A DNA stretch of 64,000 nt from assembly GCA_037975125.1 (NCBI GenBank), contig JAJQOW010000210.1, positions 62,001 through 126,000 of the forward strand, written 5' to 3'. The translations under genes were made by a program, and so were the position numbers. The notes under the pieces were generated by a model that saw only the letters and a list, made by a program, of their open reading frames with translations, was not told the DNA's origin and ran no database searches. The stretch is from Latrodectus hesperus (taxonomy: Eukaryota; Arthropoda; Arachnida; Araneae; Theridiidae). This document shows positions 24,405 to 37,757 of this stretch, piece after piece (the stretch's first letter is position 1; each line of letters starts with the position of its first letter).

Positions 24405-24639
24405 TAACGTCCTCGTAATTGCTTGAAACCCCCAAGTTACTTTCAGACTTTTAATGGACGTTAACACCTTTGCAACTGTCAACGAAATTGATTTTCCACG
24501 TTTGAATCCCAGGAACAACATATTACCCAATTAGTTCTGATTTTGTTCCAATTAGAACAATTAGTTAGACCGCAATTAGTTCTGATTAGAAGATGATGTT
24601 GTTAACGGCAAAAACAGGATTCGTGAAGGGCCATTAAGT

Positions 24640-25295
24640 CCTTCATGACAGTTATAATTTTTCAAATTGAACTGGAATCACCTTATGAACAGGCCAGGTT
24701 CTTTCGAAGAATTTATTGCCTGTTCACACTTTCTAATTTGAATCGGTGGAGCGGCTGGAAATGGAGGTCGAAAACTGACATTAGAAGAGGGATCTGGAGA
24801 TTACTGGAGGCCAGGTGTTGGGGGATGTTTGTATATAAATATTAGGCCCTTGTTGGGAGGAGGAGAGCTTCCACATACGTGTGGTGTTCCTGGTACTTCT
24901 CTCAAACAGGTCCCGAAGCAGACAAGTCCCATTGATGGAGCGACGAGTCTCAGAAAGAATAGAGATCACAAGGACTGACGCCAGACCTCAGGGTTTGACA
25001 ATCTGGATGCTCCAAGTGCTGTACGGAGAAGATATGTTGACCTTACCGAGTGATTGTCTGAGACTGCTTCCCGAGTGCAGAATTTAGGAGTCTGGTCTAC
25101 AGTACCAGCGAGAAGTTTTTCCCCAACTGAAAGAGCAGCGAATATTCCAGAAAGTGAGGAGTTCATCAGTTTTGCTGGACCCTACAATTGATGACAGTTC
25201 CTGTTAATAATCCTGTACATTTGTAGATAAATATTTAGTCAAAATATTGAATTACGTGAGCCTGATTCCTTATCGGCCCTTGCCTACCAGATGTC
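24640..25295 (+). mobile_element. Possible solo LTR
   Basis: A GC-richer block with a TATA-like box (GTATATAAATATTAGG, 24829-24844). A G-rich run follows it, and the block closes with a U5-like end (GAATTACGTGAGCCTGATTCC then TATCGGCCCTTGCCTACCAG at about 25250-25290). The order promoter, body, terminal TTATCGGCCC fits arthropod LTRs. No partner LTR or coding region is present and no target duplication could be found, so boundaries and family are open. Confidence 0.3.
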
Positions 25296-27744
25296 AGCCG
25301 ATCCAGACTGAGTACGTTACAATATGCATTATCATTTAAGACAAAGCTATTCATGAGATCAATCAACTCAATGCACTTCTTAATGGTATCATTGTAAATG
25401 ATAATATTTCGAACATTTTTCTCAATACATATTTTTCTAATGACATTTATTAAAAGAGCTGACAATAATCCACAACAACAGCAATCGAAGTTATTGAACA
25501 TTATGACGTGATGAAACCTGAACTGGAATAGCGGATTAATTAACCATATATTCTCACATTATACGCCGGCATATGTGATCCACACGCAAGATTTTAAAGC
25601 TTAAACCTTCACTATCCTGTTTACTTCATTCCCACCCAAGTGAGTAGTTATAAATCGTATTAATACTTAACACATACAAATAATCTCATCATATTGCGAA
25701 TTAGTTCAAACACTCAGGAAATATCTCTGATTAGAGAATTGCTGCAGTCTGAAGCTATAAATAACACAAAAAACAAGAAAATGGTATTCTTCCGAAAACG
25801 GTTTGCAAACAATGATGCTAAAATTTCGTGTTCCGAGGAAATAAATTTCAAATCTCTGTACTATTGTGCCTCGAAAATTACAGTTATTGAAAGTAGTTAA
25901 TAAAACTTAGTCAGATACGCTATAGCAAGTTTTATAAGGGTTACAGTGATCAAATTTTTCCGCAATCCACATTGGTTCACTTTTTTTCCGATATATATTT
26001 CGCAAATATGCATATACCACGCGGACCCATACGTGTGCGTCCAACACCCCTTAAAAAGAAGGCCTGCGCACAGCTATGATGAATCATCCATCTGAGGCCG
26101 GTTGTTTCGTCTCCTTTATGGGTATCTGAATAATTCACTTTAAACTATGTATTTTGACAAACGTTACATTTATTTGATTTACAAAACAAAAAATTATATA
26201 ATTATCTGACAAATCTACGTTTGGTAATTGCTTGGAAAATTTTAACATTTATGTTAAAGTGATCTAAATTACATAAATTATTGCAAAAAAAAAAATAAAA
26301 ACTGAACAAAAATTTTTTGCAAGACAACATTTTTGATTTAAAAAAGACAAATTTTAAGTTCTTTTCTTTATTTTAATGATTAAGTTTAAAAAGTTTTCAT
26401 TTTATTATAATAATGTAATAAAAATGTTAGAATTGAAAAAAAACGAAACACTTAATTTGACAAACTAATTGATTAGATAATAAGAAATGTGTGTAAATTA
26501 AATATTACTTATAAATTTGTAATTCTAAGATTGAAATGAATTTAATAATAATTACTGATATTTTGTTTCAATTGTTTTCCTTAAAATTTTTTAATTTATC
26601 AATCGTTATTTGCAGTTTTATAAAATTTTTAACTAACTTGTAATTTATAGTGTTTCATCGTACGTTGATCGGCAGTTAACAATTGAGCATTTAAAGAGAG
26701 TTTGTATAAAATTTCTTGAAATAATACATTGTCCTTAACAGATATATTAGAACAAGGATTATCACATGTGTAAAACCAACACCACACTGGAACTGAAATG
26801 AGTCATCAGCTTTGTGTAGGATGACTCATTCCAGAGAAAATTTCGGTGCACAGGCCTTGTGTTTGGGGTGTGTTGATGCATCACTGACCTGCGATTATAT
26901 TTTATTTTAGAAAATACATAAAAATTAAATTCAAATATTAAAATACTCTAGCTTTCTTTTAAACTATGGTATGATACGAACATAATGTCTCAACTTAAGT
27001 TTATTTACAAATGATTATATACATATTTCAGTAAAATTTAGTTTCTTATACAGGAGAAATGTCTAGATAAAAAATTTTATATTTGAAAAGTAATGAATCC
27101 ACAGTATATATTTTAATAATCAGTTAAAAACAGTATATATTTTAATAATCAGGCAGTGTGGAATACTTAACATTTTTGTATCGCTGTAATGCCATAAAAT
27201 GATGAAATGATAGACCTGTGTCAGTAGAATTGTAAAAATGACACCACTCTACCTTTTTTTATTATTAAATAAATTTATAATATTGGACATTCATTTAATA
27301 AAGAGGAAATTAAATTACATTTATGTAACATAATATAAAATATTCAGTCAATACTTGTTAATTTGTACATTTCTTAATTTTTGAACAATCATTATTTTTC
27401 GGTGAAGTATCTTCAGATTAGATTGCTGTTCAATACAGAATTATTTTCAAAATAAAAAATATTAGATTTCACTATTTAAAAAAATTTGTAGTTGACAAAA
27501 TTGAACCTTAGAATGCCTCGTTGAATTTCAGGTGCAAATAAACATTCATAAAAACAGAAAATTCATGAGGTACACTAAAATGCAATAAAGACAAATCAAG
27601 ACACTTTATTAATAAAAATTTTATATAGTTTAATAGCATTTAAACATGCTAAATTAAATTAATCGATAGATTCCTATATTAAGTCATGAGTAAAATATTC
27701 ATAAGTTTACAACTGAGAAATATTTACGTACATTTACTTTCATA
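25296..27744 (+). other. Intronic AT-rich sequence
   Basis: No gene supported. A 29-base phrase beginning CAGTATATATTTTAATAATC is duplicated in tandem (27101-27155). A short GC patch at 26030-26110 and the imperfectly palindromic ATGAGTCATC...GATGACTCAT (26798-26830) are minor structures. Confidence 0.6.
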
Positions 27745-27955
27745 TTGGGTTGTTCGGAAAGTAATTTTGTTTTACCCACCTCTATCAGTTTTTGCTAGTA
27801 AAAGCAAAACATTTTATGAGTGTGAAATCAAGCTACCACGGAAAGATGGTAAAAGATGTTGGACTGAAATCGACAGTATACAATTCAATAAAATTTTTAT
27901 ACGTTATACGTTTTCCATTTTCATAAAGAACGAAACTACTTTCCGAACAACCCAA
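27745..27955. mobile_element. Mariner-type non-autonomous element (MITE), 211 bp
   Basis: The left end TTGGGTTGTTCGGAAAGTA (27745-27763) is matched exactly by the reverse complement of the right end (27937-27955); similarity continues a few bases with mismatches. TA dinucleotides flank both ends (27743-27744 and 27956-27957), the standard Tc1/mariner target duplication. The interior keeps no usable transposase. The mobilising source would be a mariner with the same ends. Confidence 0.9.
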
Positions 27956-28109
27956 TATATTATATAAGTTTAAGATTTCAAATTTAACTTCTCTCTTAAT
28001 TATAGCGGAAATGTTATCACCTTCCTTCCGATGGTGAGAAAACGAGAGAGCAGACAACTATTACTTGACAATTCTGTCACGATTGTCAGATTCACCGGAT
28101 ATCATTTCT

Positions 28110-28640
28110 CTATCAATGTCGATGAGCAGAATAAGCACCCAGGTCGGAAGATTTGTCCCTCTGTGATGAAGCTGACTCTGGTAGACTATTCGTCACGTAA
28201 TCCACTATGAGCTGCTACAAAGAGACAAACGGCCACTGTAGATCAGTACTCGCAGCATTTGAAACCTGTGCGACAGGTGTTGCAACAGAAGTAAACGGCA
28301 CTGGTTTATCTCAAAGGTGTACTGTTCTTGGTCGATAACCGGAAGCCGCGTGTCACGCTGGTGGTCAGGAATACCATACAGCGACTTGGTTGGGAGACTT
28401 TGTGTCATCCTCCTGACTTACCTAACCTTGCACATCAGTTTACCATCTCTTCCCTTCCTTGAACAATCATCTTCATGGAAAAGGTTTCACCAAAGAAGCA
28501 GACTTGAGCCAAGCACTCACGGACTTATTTGGATCCAAATCCCCAGAGTTTACTTCAAAAGATGTTGTACAACTATAGACAAGCTGGAAGTAGGTGCTGG
28601 ATGCCGATGGGGATTACTTTGAGGGCTACTATTTGGCTGA
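28110..28640 (+). pseudogene. Decayed mariner transposase, C-terminal half
   Basis: Across shifting frames the text follows mariner transposase order. First TATVDQYSQHLKPVRQVLQQ (28215-28280), then GVLFLVDNRKPRVTLVVRNT with LGWETLCHPPDLPNLAHQF, where the family has HDNARPH and HPPYSPDLAPSD. Last come HLFPSL, GLIWIQIP-type remnants, and LDADGDYFEGYY in another frame near 28600-28640. Several stops and frameshifts are present and the catalytic DNARPH is altered to DNRKPR. It lies 150 bases after the mariner MITE but no shared ends were found. Confidence 0.7.
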
Positions 28641-29435
28641 ACTTGCTGTAGGTCATGATCTTTTCGGCCATTCAAAATGACGAGAACTTTCTAGTTTAAA
28701 TTGCATTTTACCTACATTTTCATGCCTCAAAATGATGACATTTGTCAGATTTATTCCTGCTGTAGGACAGAATGTGATGTATTTTAAAAGGTTCATGTAA
28801 CATCCAATTTTCCTCAGAAAAAGCATTGTCAAAAACACGAAATATCAAATATTATAAAACATTATTAACATTATTAACTTCTGTGTGTAATTTTTTTAAA
28901 TTAAATTTTTTTCATTCTACTTAAATAGGTAATAGTCAACCTAGTGCATATTTAATAAATCTTGATTAATGGATGAGTCAATATTGATGTCGTTTTCAAG
29001 GATTCTGTGCAAACTTTATTGCGTTAATAGTGCCCTTTGTTTTTAATAACTCATATTTTATATTATAAAGTTTATTTTTTTGAATTAAATTGTTTTAAAT
29101 TTCATTATGTAGCAATAAAGAAGCTGATGAAACTATCAGTTATTAGGTTGATGGAATGTACACTATTTTTATTAGTGTAATGTATTTTACGCATGACCAC
29201 TAACCAATAATGTAAAGAACTTATTGATAAAGTCTATCTTGATTTAGTATTTACAATAGATAAACTCTGTGAACAATGAGTTCTTTACGCTTATACGTCT
29301 ATGAACAGAATATTTTCATCGGAAAATCTGGACAGTAAAAGTAGCCTTATAAAATTACATTACTGTCCGTGACATTATGTGTGAAATTTCATTGCGAAAA
29401 TAGTTAGTTTCACAAGAAATTCATTTTTTCCGCAG
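28641..29435 (+). other. Intronic AT-rich sequence before exon H
   Basis: No supported gene or repeat. It ends with the acceptor CATTTTTTCCGCAG. Confidence 0.7.
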
Positions 29436-29596
29436 GAGAAATATGGATCTAATATTCCGTTGCTGATATTCTCTTTCATCTCCCTCGTTGCGCTCATGAG
29501 TACTTTCTTCATTCCGGAAACAAGTGACCAGAACCTGCCGCTCACCGTAGACGACGTCGAGAAATCAGCTAAGCAAGACAGTTGCTGCAACTGCGG
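29436..29596 (+). CDS. SLC22-like transporter, exon H (helix 12 and proximal C-tail)
   Basis: Phase 0 start. It reads EKYGSNIPLLIFSFISLVAL (helix 12), then STFFIPETSDQNLPLTVDDV, which contains the conserved PET and LP-T elements that follow helix 12 in SLC22 proteins. A cysteine-rich stretch DSCCNCG follows. The donor is GG|GTGAGT. Confidence 0.93.
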
Positions 29597-29771
29597 GTGA
29601 GTACTTTGTGATTACCGACAGCCGCAAGAAACAGAAAAGTGGAAATAGTTTATATCATTTTTTTCGATAATTTTTACTTGAAAAACATTTCAAAGTAATT
29701 CAATGGGTTAATTTTACTGAATATTTTTTGATAATAGCATTTCTTCATTATCATTCAAATAAAAAAACTAA

Positions 29772-30045
29772 ACCTGTGGCACGACAGCCCATGTTGGCCA
29801 TATTCTGCACTGTCAATCTCTGTTTTCCTGATCTAGTGGCCTGGGAGCAAAGCATATGTCCCGATTAGGTAATCAGTCCAACGTGAAACCCCCAGTGTTT
29901 AGTTACCAATCATTCTTGATTCTCAGTTTATTGACCCACTGAAGGAATCAAAGGCTGAGTCGAATTTGTACTGCCCAAGGATCGAACCTTGGACCTGTTG
30001 GGAGCGTAAAATGCTATCTCTAAGCCACCGGACCACATAATCCAT
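29772..30045 (-). mobile_element. tRNA-derived SINE
   Basis: On the minus strand: an A box (TGGCTTAGAGA, + strand 30017-30027), a B box GGTTCGATCC (+ strand 29979-29988), then a body with AACTAAACACTGGGGGTTTC. The body matches the copy at 19721-19912 and, more distantly, 47255-47515. The head is complete, so this is the best reference copy of the family in the window. The end points are approximate. Confidence 0.8.
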
Positions 30046-30304
30046 ATAATTATTCAAAAATTTAGCATATTTATTGATAAGTCATAAATTTAATATAGCA
30101 AAACAAATTATCATAATTGTAAAGATTTGACAAAATGGCTAAAATAGATAATAGAGACTGCATTCGTTAGTTTTCATTATCAGCTAAATGATGCGGGAAA
30201 CCAGCCTTGAATCTATGAAATAATTTTCAATACAAGCTTGAGCATTTTGAAGCAAATATCCTAAGACATTTCTTCTTTCTAATCTCTATGTTTAGGAGTA
30301 TACT

Positions 30305-30960
30305 AAATGAGGTCCACGAGCCCATTTACTTTCAGAAAGTCGAAAACAATCGTAAGAGACCCATATAGGTCATCAAGAGACATCCCAGGCTCTTAAGGAT
30401 ATGTGCCGGTGAGGCTAGTTCATTTTGACATTTAGGACTATTCGGATGAACCTTGAGACCTCTCTCGAATGTACGTCCTTTCAGGTGTCCACTGAAAAAT
30501 TGGGAAAGTGTTGTCTGAACATATCTATCGCAATCAAATGCAAGGGATCTTCCAGGACATTCTGCTTTATAGCAGGAATGACTCGGGGGAACGAGCCAAA
30601 TTTGCCTGTCAGCATGCTTTCTAATGGAATCCAGGTCAAGATATGTCAGTGAATTGGTAGCTGGTAATGGTTCTTCAGAACCCTCCTTCGCCAGAATGTC
30701 TGCCATCTCATTCCCCCACATGTCAACATGTGAAGGAATCCACTGAAGATGCACTTCACAAAGTGACGAGACCTGCTTAAGTTTGCTAAGAATTGCGATT
30801 CCGGTCTCATCCCTAACTCTTCGCCAGTTTGAAAGATATTGGATGGCGCTTCGGCTCCTATCAAAACCAAGCATCCCTAAGATTTATAAAGGACAAAACA
30901 ACGCTTAGCCCCTCTTCGATGGCTGTAAGCTCACTCTTGAAAACCGAACTGAAGTCGTGA
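30305..30960 (-). pseudogene. Non-LTR retrotransposon ORF2 C-terminus (RNase H), 5'-truncated
   Basis: The minus-strand frame 30874-30332 plus its upstream continuation (FKSELTAIEEGLS) is an RNase H domain. It contains the E of SELTAIEEGL and LQWIPSHVDMWGNEMADILA, the W-I-P-S-H ... N-E-x-A-D-x-L-A-K block with the catalytic D. The C-terminal C-x-HIL type motif (ASPAHILKSLGC) follows, and the end DFLKVNGLVDLI appears in another frame at about 30310-30350, so a frameshift lies near the 3' end. No reverse transcriptase remains. Similar in type to the element at 44085-46240. Confidence 0.75.
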
Positions 30961-33259
30961 TTTTTTTTCTTTATTTTGACAACACTCCATTTGTGCATTT
31001 GATGACAACACCACTACCGAAACGGCCTAAGTTAGTCCTCCACCTTTAGTGCTCTGGTTTCACGACTTACAGAGGCTGCATTTTACCTCTATCCATGAGT
31101 CATGAAAGACATTTCTGAATCAATTAAATAACCATGAAAGATAAATTTTGGAGATTTTTTTATTTGAGAAATTTAAGAAAACTCTCAAGAAGCCAAACCT
31201 TATTTCTACAGTTGCCCCACATAAATACGGTTCACTCCCTATGAAAATATGTCTGGGAGGAAAATTTTGAACTGGAGTCCTATTCAATGTCAATTACTAT
31301 GTTATGAAGCCAATTATAAATTTAGATGTTCTTTTTAAAATCATTCTATATATTTAAACTATTATCCTCTGTAATTAATTTCCGTTATCCGAAACATATA
31401 TCAAATCTTAGCAACACCAAGCAGAATTAGCACTCTTCAAATAATATTTTTACATCAACGATATGTTTACAGTATAAGTTTACTAAATCGCTTTGCCTCT
31501 CTCTTTGTAATGGCTAATGGTGTATCAATAAAAACGGTGTCTACGTAAAGAAAACTTGTGGTGCTGATAAAACCATTTCTATCGCCATCTGGTGGAAAAC
31601 TCCGGAGTAAGCTTTCTCATTTCAAAAACGGGACGAGATAGGTTGGAAATGTGATTAAGAAAGTTACAGAGAATTATCAATAGTATGAAAAGACACCTTG
31701 TTAGACACTAATTCAAAGAATAAAACTGCTTAAACCCAACTTTAGTTTTGGCCAATTACTACACCGTGACGTTACGAAACTTGAGCGGAAAAAGAAATGA
31801 TAATCGGGAAAAACACGAAACCACAATATGGCACAGCGCTTTTGATCACAATTCAAATTCCGAGAGAGTCTTGTATTAATTGTCTTTGCGAACGTGGTAA
31901 GCCATAAGTAGATCGTTTTAAATATTATCGCATCAAATTAAATCAACTTGTGGTTGCGTTCAAAATTCTTGCAGTATGCAAATACATAAATATCGCGCAA
32001 GTTCTGGGACACAGCTATCAAAGAGGCAGTTTCTCGGGGTTAAAATATCAGTATGCTGATTGTAATTGGGGGATTTTCCAAAGCTAAGTATATAGAGATA
32101 GTTTTATTGTACACGGAGCGCTTGATCAACAACAGCTTTTCTCTGCAGGCCCACATTCCTATCATTAACCTATTTTAGCTGTTGTTTAAACTTTTTAGTT
32201 TAAAGAAGGCAGGCTGCATGACTGGTCGAGATCAGTCTAGCAGACCAGTTAAGAAAAGACGGTATGTTCAACAGGATGAGGCATTAGTATGCGCGAAATT
32301 TAGCAGAAGTGAAATCGGTCACCATTGTGGCTTTATGCATCAGGTTTGGAAAACCCAAGAGAATTAGACGGTCATCCATTGGTTTTACTGAGAGGAAAAA
32401 CCTAGCGATGCTAATCTATGCATGGTGCAGCTTCGTCATGAATCAAATAGATGTTCATATAGTGTGAATGCTTATGAGGAAAAGGAATAATCAATATACA
32501 AAACTAATACTGTGTGCTGGTAAATCATTGATTTTTACTGACGTTTGACATCAAATATGTGTAACGTTTGGTGTCAAATTTACACTAACAAGCTGATGGT
32601 GCCTATATTTTACGATCACTTATCAACGGTTGCCGGATATTTACATTTGCTAAAGAAAGTAATACCTGTTATTGCGGAGAAACCAACTTTAACTTTAGGA
32701 ACCTATGTATACAACATTACGGTGCACCGCTCACAAGACATATCCAGTGAAGCAATATTTTCTTAAAGAACGTGACATTAAAACAAGCATCCATTTTAAT
32801 GCTTGTTTGTAACAGAAATAAAGTGTAATACAAATAACGGTAAGAAGATTGAACATATCATAATACTTTTATCAAGTTTATATCAAGTTATATAACAAGT
32901 TTTTAACAAGTTTATCAAGTTATATAACAAGTTTCTTCTTCATTCTCATATTTTTTCCTTAGTCACATTGCAAGAAACCACAATAAAAAAACTGCGCATT
33001 TTAATCTTTATATTCTTTCATTAATGTCTTAAAAATATCTTTTCGTTCTAGATCGGACATGTTCTACAATTTTGTGAATCACTTTTTACTCCTTTTTCGC
33101 ATCTTTTTTAGATGTGAATGCAAATCTACAATTTACGAGCATGCATCCTTTGAGGATTTTATTCGAATAGCGCAAACATTACAATACTTATAATCTAAAT
33201 ATCGTTTTTATAAATATATCAGTAGTCATTATAATATATACATATACAAACATACATAT
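30961..33259 (+). other. Intronic sequence, nothing firmly identified
   Basis: No supported gene. A small frame at 32182-32367 and another at 32545-32766 are unrecognised. Near 32865-32935 the phrase TATCAAGTTATATAACAAGT is repeated in tandem. Confidence 0.5.
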
Positions 33260-34390
33260 GCAGGGTTTTTACAAAAGAATCATCGTGTTTTCGAAGATTT
33301 TATTTCGGAACATAATATGGTTGCCACAATTAGTTGTGCATGAAAAGAAACCGAAAATATCCAAGCTTGTGGTCAATACTATACATGTTCAATATGTGCA
33401 CCTTTAGTGATATTTAACAAATGTCAAGGCAATAATTAAATTTGCTCCTTATATTACTTAGTTTGGTCACTCGATGGTTATTTCTGCAATTCAACTAAAA
33501 TTAAATAACGATGGTACGAATAAGTATTCTTTAAACATATCCCCAAAGTAAAAAGTGACACGGTGAAATGTCGGACGACCTGCACGACCATGAAAATAAT
33601 CTCTTGTCATCTTGGCCACATCGACTGATCCATCCTTGTATGAGTTGCCGATTTAGGTTGTCATGAATCTCTTTATGCCTGCGTGGCGGAACTCTGTCCT
33701 GTTGGTAAATGAAACCGTTGATATCGTGTTCTTATTCGGAAACAACCATGACCTAAGTATGCCCAAGTAGGAAGTATCCGTCATATTGCTCCGTCATGAA
33801 AACAAGCTTGTTTATAAAATTATTGTCCTCACATGATTCTTGCATGTTCTCACGAAACCTCTTTCTTTTAATATTATCGTCCAGATTTAATGCCTGCACA
33901 GCTGCACTTGTTACGGCTAAAACTGTAATGTTTTCTCAAACATTTGCATACAGTTAGCTTTTTAATGGAAAGTCTGCGGATATCTTGGTTTGTCGATTTC
34001 TTGGATGAAAATCTATCTAAATCTGTTCACTCTTTCTTCTTTAATGCTTGGTCGTCCAGAACTTTTATGTGCTTATAAAAGCAACTGTTTCTTTGCACTA
34101 TCGATTGACACATTGAAAATTCTTGTTTACAAAGTGTTTTCTGCTGTTCAGTCATAGAGAGAGCCCCCAACTCGTTTGGAAGATTGAAGTCTTTTTCCTA
34201 CATTCCTTTAAATTCCCTTTTAAATCTCTTAAAATCGCCGATTAACAACGGAATTTTTAGAAAATTTGTGAAACTAGGGATTACCCATCTATTGAAGAAA
34301 TTTCAATATATTTCATTCACAAACGTCAGAGATATCAACGTTTTTGTCGAATTACCGGAATAATTTTCAATATGGTGTTCCTTTGACGCG
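33260..34390 (-). pseudogene. Decayed mariner-like transposase gene
   Basis: Read on the minus strand from about 34160. The phrase KSTNQDIRRLSIKKLTVCK corresponds to the N-terminal helix-turn-helix region, and QALNLDDNIKRKRFRENMQE (near 33850) to the linker before the catalytic core. YQQDRVPPRRHKEIHDNLNR (near 33700) corresponds to the second catalytic D block, and SSDISPCHFLLWGY (near 33560) to the RSPDLTPLDFFLWG block with the third acid lost (D to H). Stops and frameshifts separate the blocks. It belongs to the mariner-like group with W-G-Y-x-K endings abundant in arthropods. No terminal inverted repeat was delimited. Confidence 0.7.
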
Positions 34391-35200
34391 AACAAAGAGC
34401 GCATTGCAACCAGTGAAGAAGCCCTAGCAACGAACTATTGTGAGTGCTGTTTTGTGATTAATTAAACAACTTTAGCCACTTGTTTCAACAAATCTCCTGA
34501 ATAATTCTTTTATAAACATTTTTATCATTTTTCTACGTCATATATGCGCCATTTGGATTGAGAGAAAATTATTGTTTCTTTAAATATATTAGATAAATCG
34601 AAACTTTCCCATATAAGCTTTTCTCCATCATCAAATTAAAATCAACATGAGCGGCTAAATAACAAGGTAAGTGCCCAGATGTCATTTTGCTTCGTAAGGT
34701 ACATTGATTCAAAGCATTTTGGTATATAGATCGTGTTGATTGGATAAATAGATCCGAAGTTATAAACCTATTAATGAAAGCAAAAATTCCATGTTTTAAA
34801 GTAACTTTTTGGAAAATTTTTTACTACGTTTTTAATTACACTTCAATTACTACTTCCGCCCTAGTAGTCCTATCAACCTAGAATGAAGTTTAAATTGGAG
34901 TGGACATTTTAACGTATGTAAAAATGTATAATTTATTATTATATGTTTAAAAGTTAACTTTTCATGACTTTCCAAACTATCATTTCAAACGTACTTATTT
35001 GTGTTTTTAGTATGTTTTTTATTGTATCTTTCATCTTAAAACTGTGATTAACATTTAATTATTATTCGATCCACTCCTATCTTTTTATATTTATTCGGAG
35101 CACATTCCTGTGACTTAAATTATGCTTTACTTTTTAAAAAATATTCAATAGTTAGTAAAATATGGACTAATATGGTGTTATAAAGTTTTATTTTTTTTAC
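34391..35200 (+). other. Intronic AT-rich sequence
   Basis: No supported feature. The change to pyrimidine/AT-rich text after about 35200 may be the 5' UTR of the following non-LTR element. Confidence 0.5.
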
Positions 35201-36772
35201 GTATTTTTTCCCTATGGTTCTTCATTCCTCCCCTATGTATATGCATTGTTGCATTGATACAGTACATTTCTAAGTCCCACTTTAGTTTCCTGCCATGTCC
35301 CCTTAACCCTTTGAGCACCATATTCCTCGCGCTTAATCAATTAAATTAATTCAATATTAATCACCGTTTGTCTCGGCTCCTAATTGTCGTAGCGACCTGG
35401 GACCACCCTCTAAGTTTCATACTTTTAAATGCGCTTCTAACGAGCCCAATTAGAAATACATAATTTCAATTTAACAAATTATTCAAGTTATAAGTCCACT
35501 TTTTGTACTTAATCCTAGCTAAGCCTAAATCCTGGACTAAAACTTTTTCCACCATTCTCTATTGGATTACAACATTTTGGCAGTAATAATTAAACATAAA
35601 TTAGGAACTAAAATATTTTTTTTTATATTTTTATTTTTACTTAATATTTTATCTTATTTGATTTATTTATTTTAAATTACCATATTTTGAACTTAAACTT
35701 TTCTTTAGAGATTATACTTTTGAAAGTTAATTTCTCGTGGGTACCTGGCTAAGACTTCTGTCTTTTTAAGGTTTTTATACCTACAAGATTTGAATATGTA
35801 CCACGTTAACTTCAAGGAACTTGGAAAATAATACAAATTTATTATTTTTATTTCTATTAACAATTTTAATTCTACTAAATTGGGTGCTATGCTCAAGTTA
35901 AATCTCATTCTTATATCATAGTATTTTATGTATATAAATTTATGCAATAAAATAGTGTATTAACTAGTTGCAGCAATACGAAATCTAATTTTATCTTTAT
36001 TTTAACTTAAAACTTGTTTTATTTATATCAATTTTATTCTTCTACTCATACTTAGCTAGCTCAATATGCAATTTTAGATATTGGCATATATCGCAGTAAG
36101 AATGCATGTCATGGGGGAGAATATAACCATTAGACAAAAAAAAGTAATTTTTTTAAGAGGGAGAAAGAAATAGAGAGATAAAGACCTTATTTTAATTTTT
36201 AATTATTTTAATATATTTATTTATATTATCTTTATTTATTTATTTGTTTATTCTATTTTTACTTTTTTTTCTCTCTCCTAAGCGTTTTTTAGCTCTAAGC
36301 TAAATTGGCGACCCCCAACAAATTAAATTCACCTTTATATACATAACTTCATTTCAATTTTATTTTAATTATCTATCTCCATTTATTTTATTATTTATTT
36401 TTTCCCTAACTTTTTGTAATTAATTTATTCTTGCAAAATTTTACAACATCCGCCATCTGCGGAAAAGCACCCGCAGAATTTTACCTTATTGCCACAAGGT
36501 GTCCTCTCTATCATAACGGTCCATATATAATTTTCCTATTGTTATCATTATTTATTTATTATTATCATTCTTTTTCTTATTATCTCACCGGGATCTGCCC
36601 CATGATCTGTATACCGAGTGCGTGGATTGGTGTGCGGGATAAGAAAGGTGGCATCTGGGCCATTTCTGCTTTATCATTGTGCTCTATTTCACTTTAGAAA
36701 CACTGACTTCAAGGAACTTCTATCATACAATTGAAAATTAACCACTTAGTAAATAGATTACAACAAGTCATA

Positions 36773-37754
36773 ATGGAAAACATCGACTCATTTACACCTA
36801 GACTTTCAAATTCTTCACCAAACCTTTCAAGCCTAGATCTGGAAGGCCTTAATTACAACATCAATGATTCCATATCAAGCTCAATCACAGAAAAAACTAG
36901 TGTCATGGCTGCAAGACAACCGCAAGTTAAAACGGACTGTGCACAACCCAATCGAACATCTTACACATTAATTCTTATCAACAAACTGCACAACATAATC
37001 ATTTCAAAAAAGGAGGAAATTTTCATCTCCCCCGAGTTATTAGGAACAATGCGTTGGAAATATTAGACGAGTTGTCAACCATACAAACTCCAATAAATGA
37101 TAAAAAAAACGATACTAAGAATGACCTATAAAATGAAATTCAAGACATTAGCCATTTGACCACAGAAGAAATTTTAATAAAAACATGAAAGTCCACGACA
37201 AAGCTCCTCAAACTAATAATAATAATATCATAATTTTAAATAATTAATCATAGTTTTAATAAGATCATAGTTTTAAGCCTCCCAGAGATTACATCAGAAG
37301 AAAACTTACTTAAAGCAATAAAAGAGGGGACCTGCAAGTCACCAAACTTGATATGAAAATTAAATTTACTGAAATTCGGAAAACCCTAAGTAAACACTAT
37401 CTTTGGAATTATGTAGTCGAAATGCCTAGATTCCTAGCAACAAGATTTCTCAAAAACCAGAGAATCTTCCTGGAACTCAAAAGCTACAGAATAGATCGAT
37501 TGCTAATAATTAGAAGATGCCAAAATTGTCAGGATTTTACCCATGCAACACATAGTTGCCCACACAGATCAATTTACTGTGGACACTGTGGGGAAAACCA
37601 TATAACGCAAGATTGCAATGCACAAAAACCTTTCTCCATAAACAGCCACTCAGAGAATAAAAAAGGAGAAAACTTCAGACTTAACCACCCAGCATACGAT
37701 AAGCACTGTCCAACTTTTCAAAAAGTTCAATGTTTAAATACAGCTACTTATTAA
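36773..37754 (+). pseudogene. Non-LTR ORF1 (gag-like, two CCHC knuckles), frameshifted
   Basis: It starts MENIDSFTPRLSNSSPNLSS. The middle (37065-37350) is interrupted by stops and a frame change. The C-terminal part (frame 37353-37754) has CQNCQDFTHATHSC (C-x2-C-x4-H-x4-C) and CGHCGENHITQDC (C-x2-C-x3-H-x4-C). These are nucleic-acid-binding knuckles typical of ORF1 proteins of Jockey/I-type elements, which package the element RNA. It stops at 37752-37754, just before ORF2. Confidence 0.75.
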
Positions 37755-37757
37755 TTT

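Noticed and set aside
27745..28640. The mariner MITE and the decayed mariner transposase as one element
   Set aside because: The MITE has its own pair of intact ends and TA duplications at 27743-27957; the transposase relic lies outside them with no matching terminal repeat.
32182..32766. Small frames possibly from a Tc1 transposase N-terminus
   Set aside because: The KKRR and VWKT-like phrases are too weak to align with confidence to any transposase.
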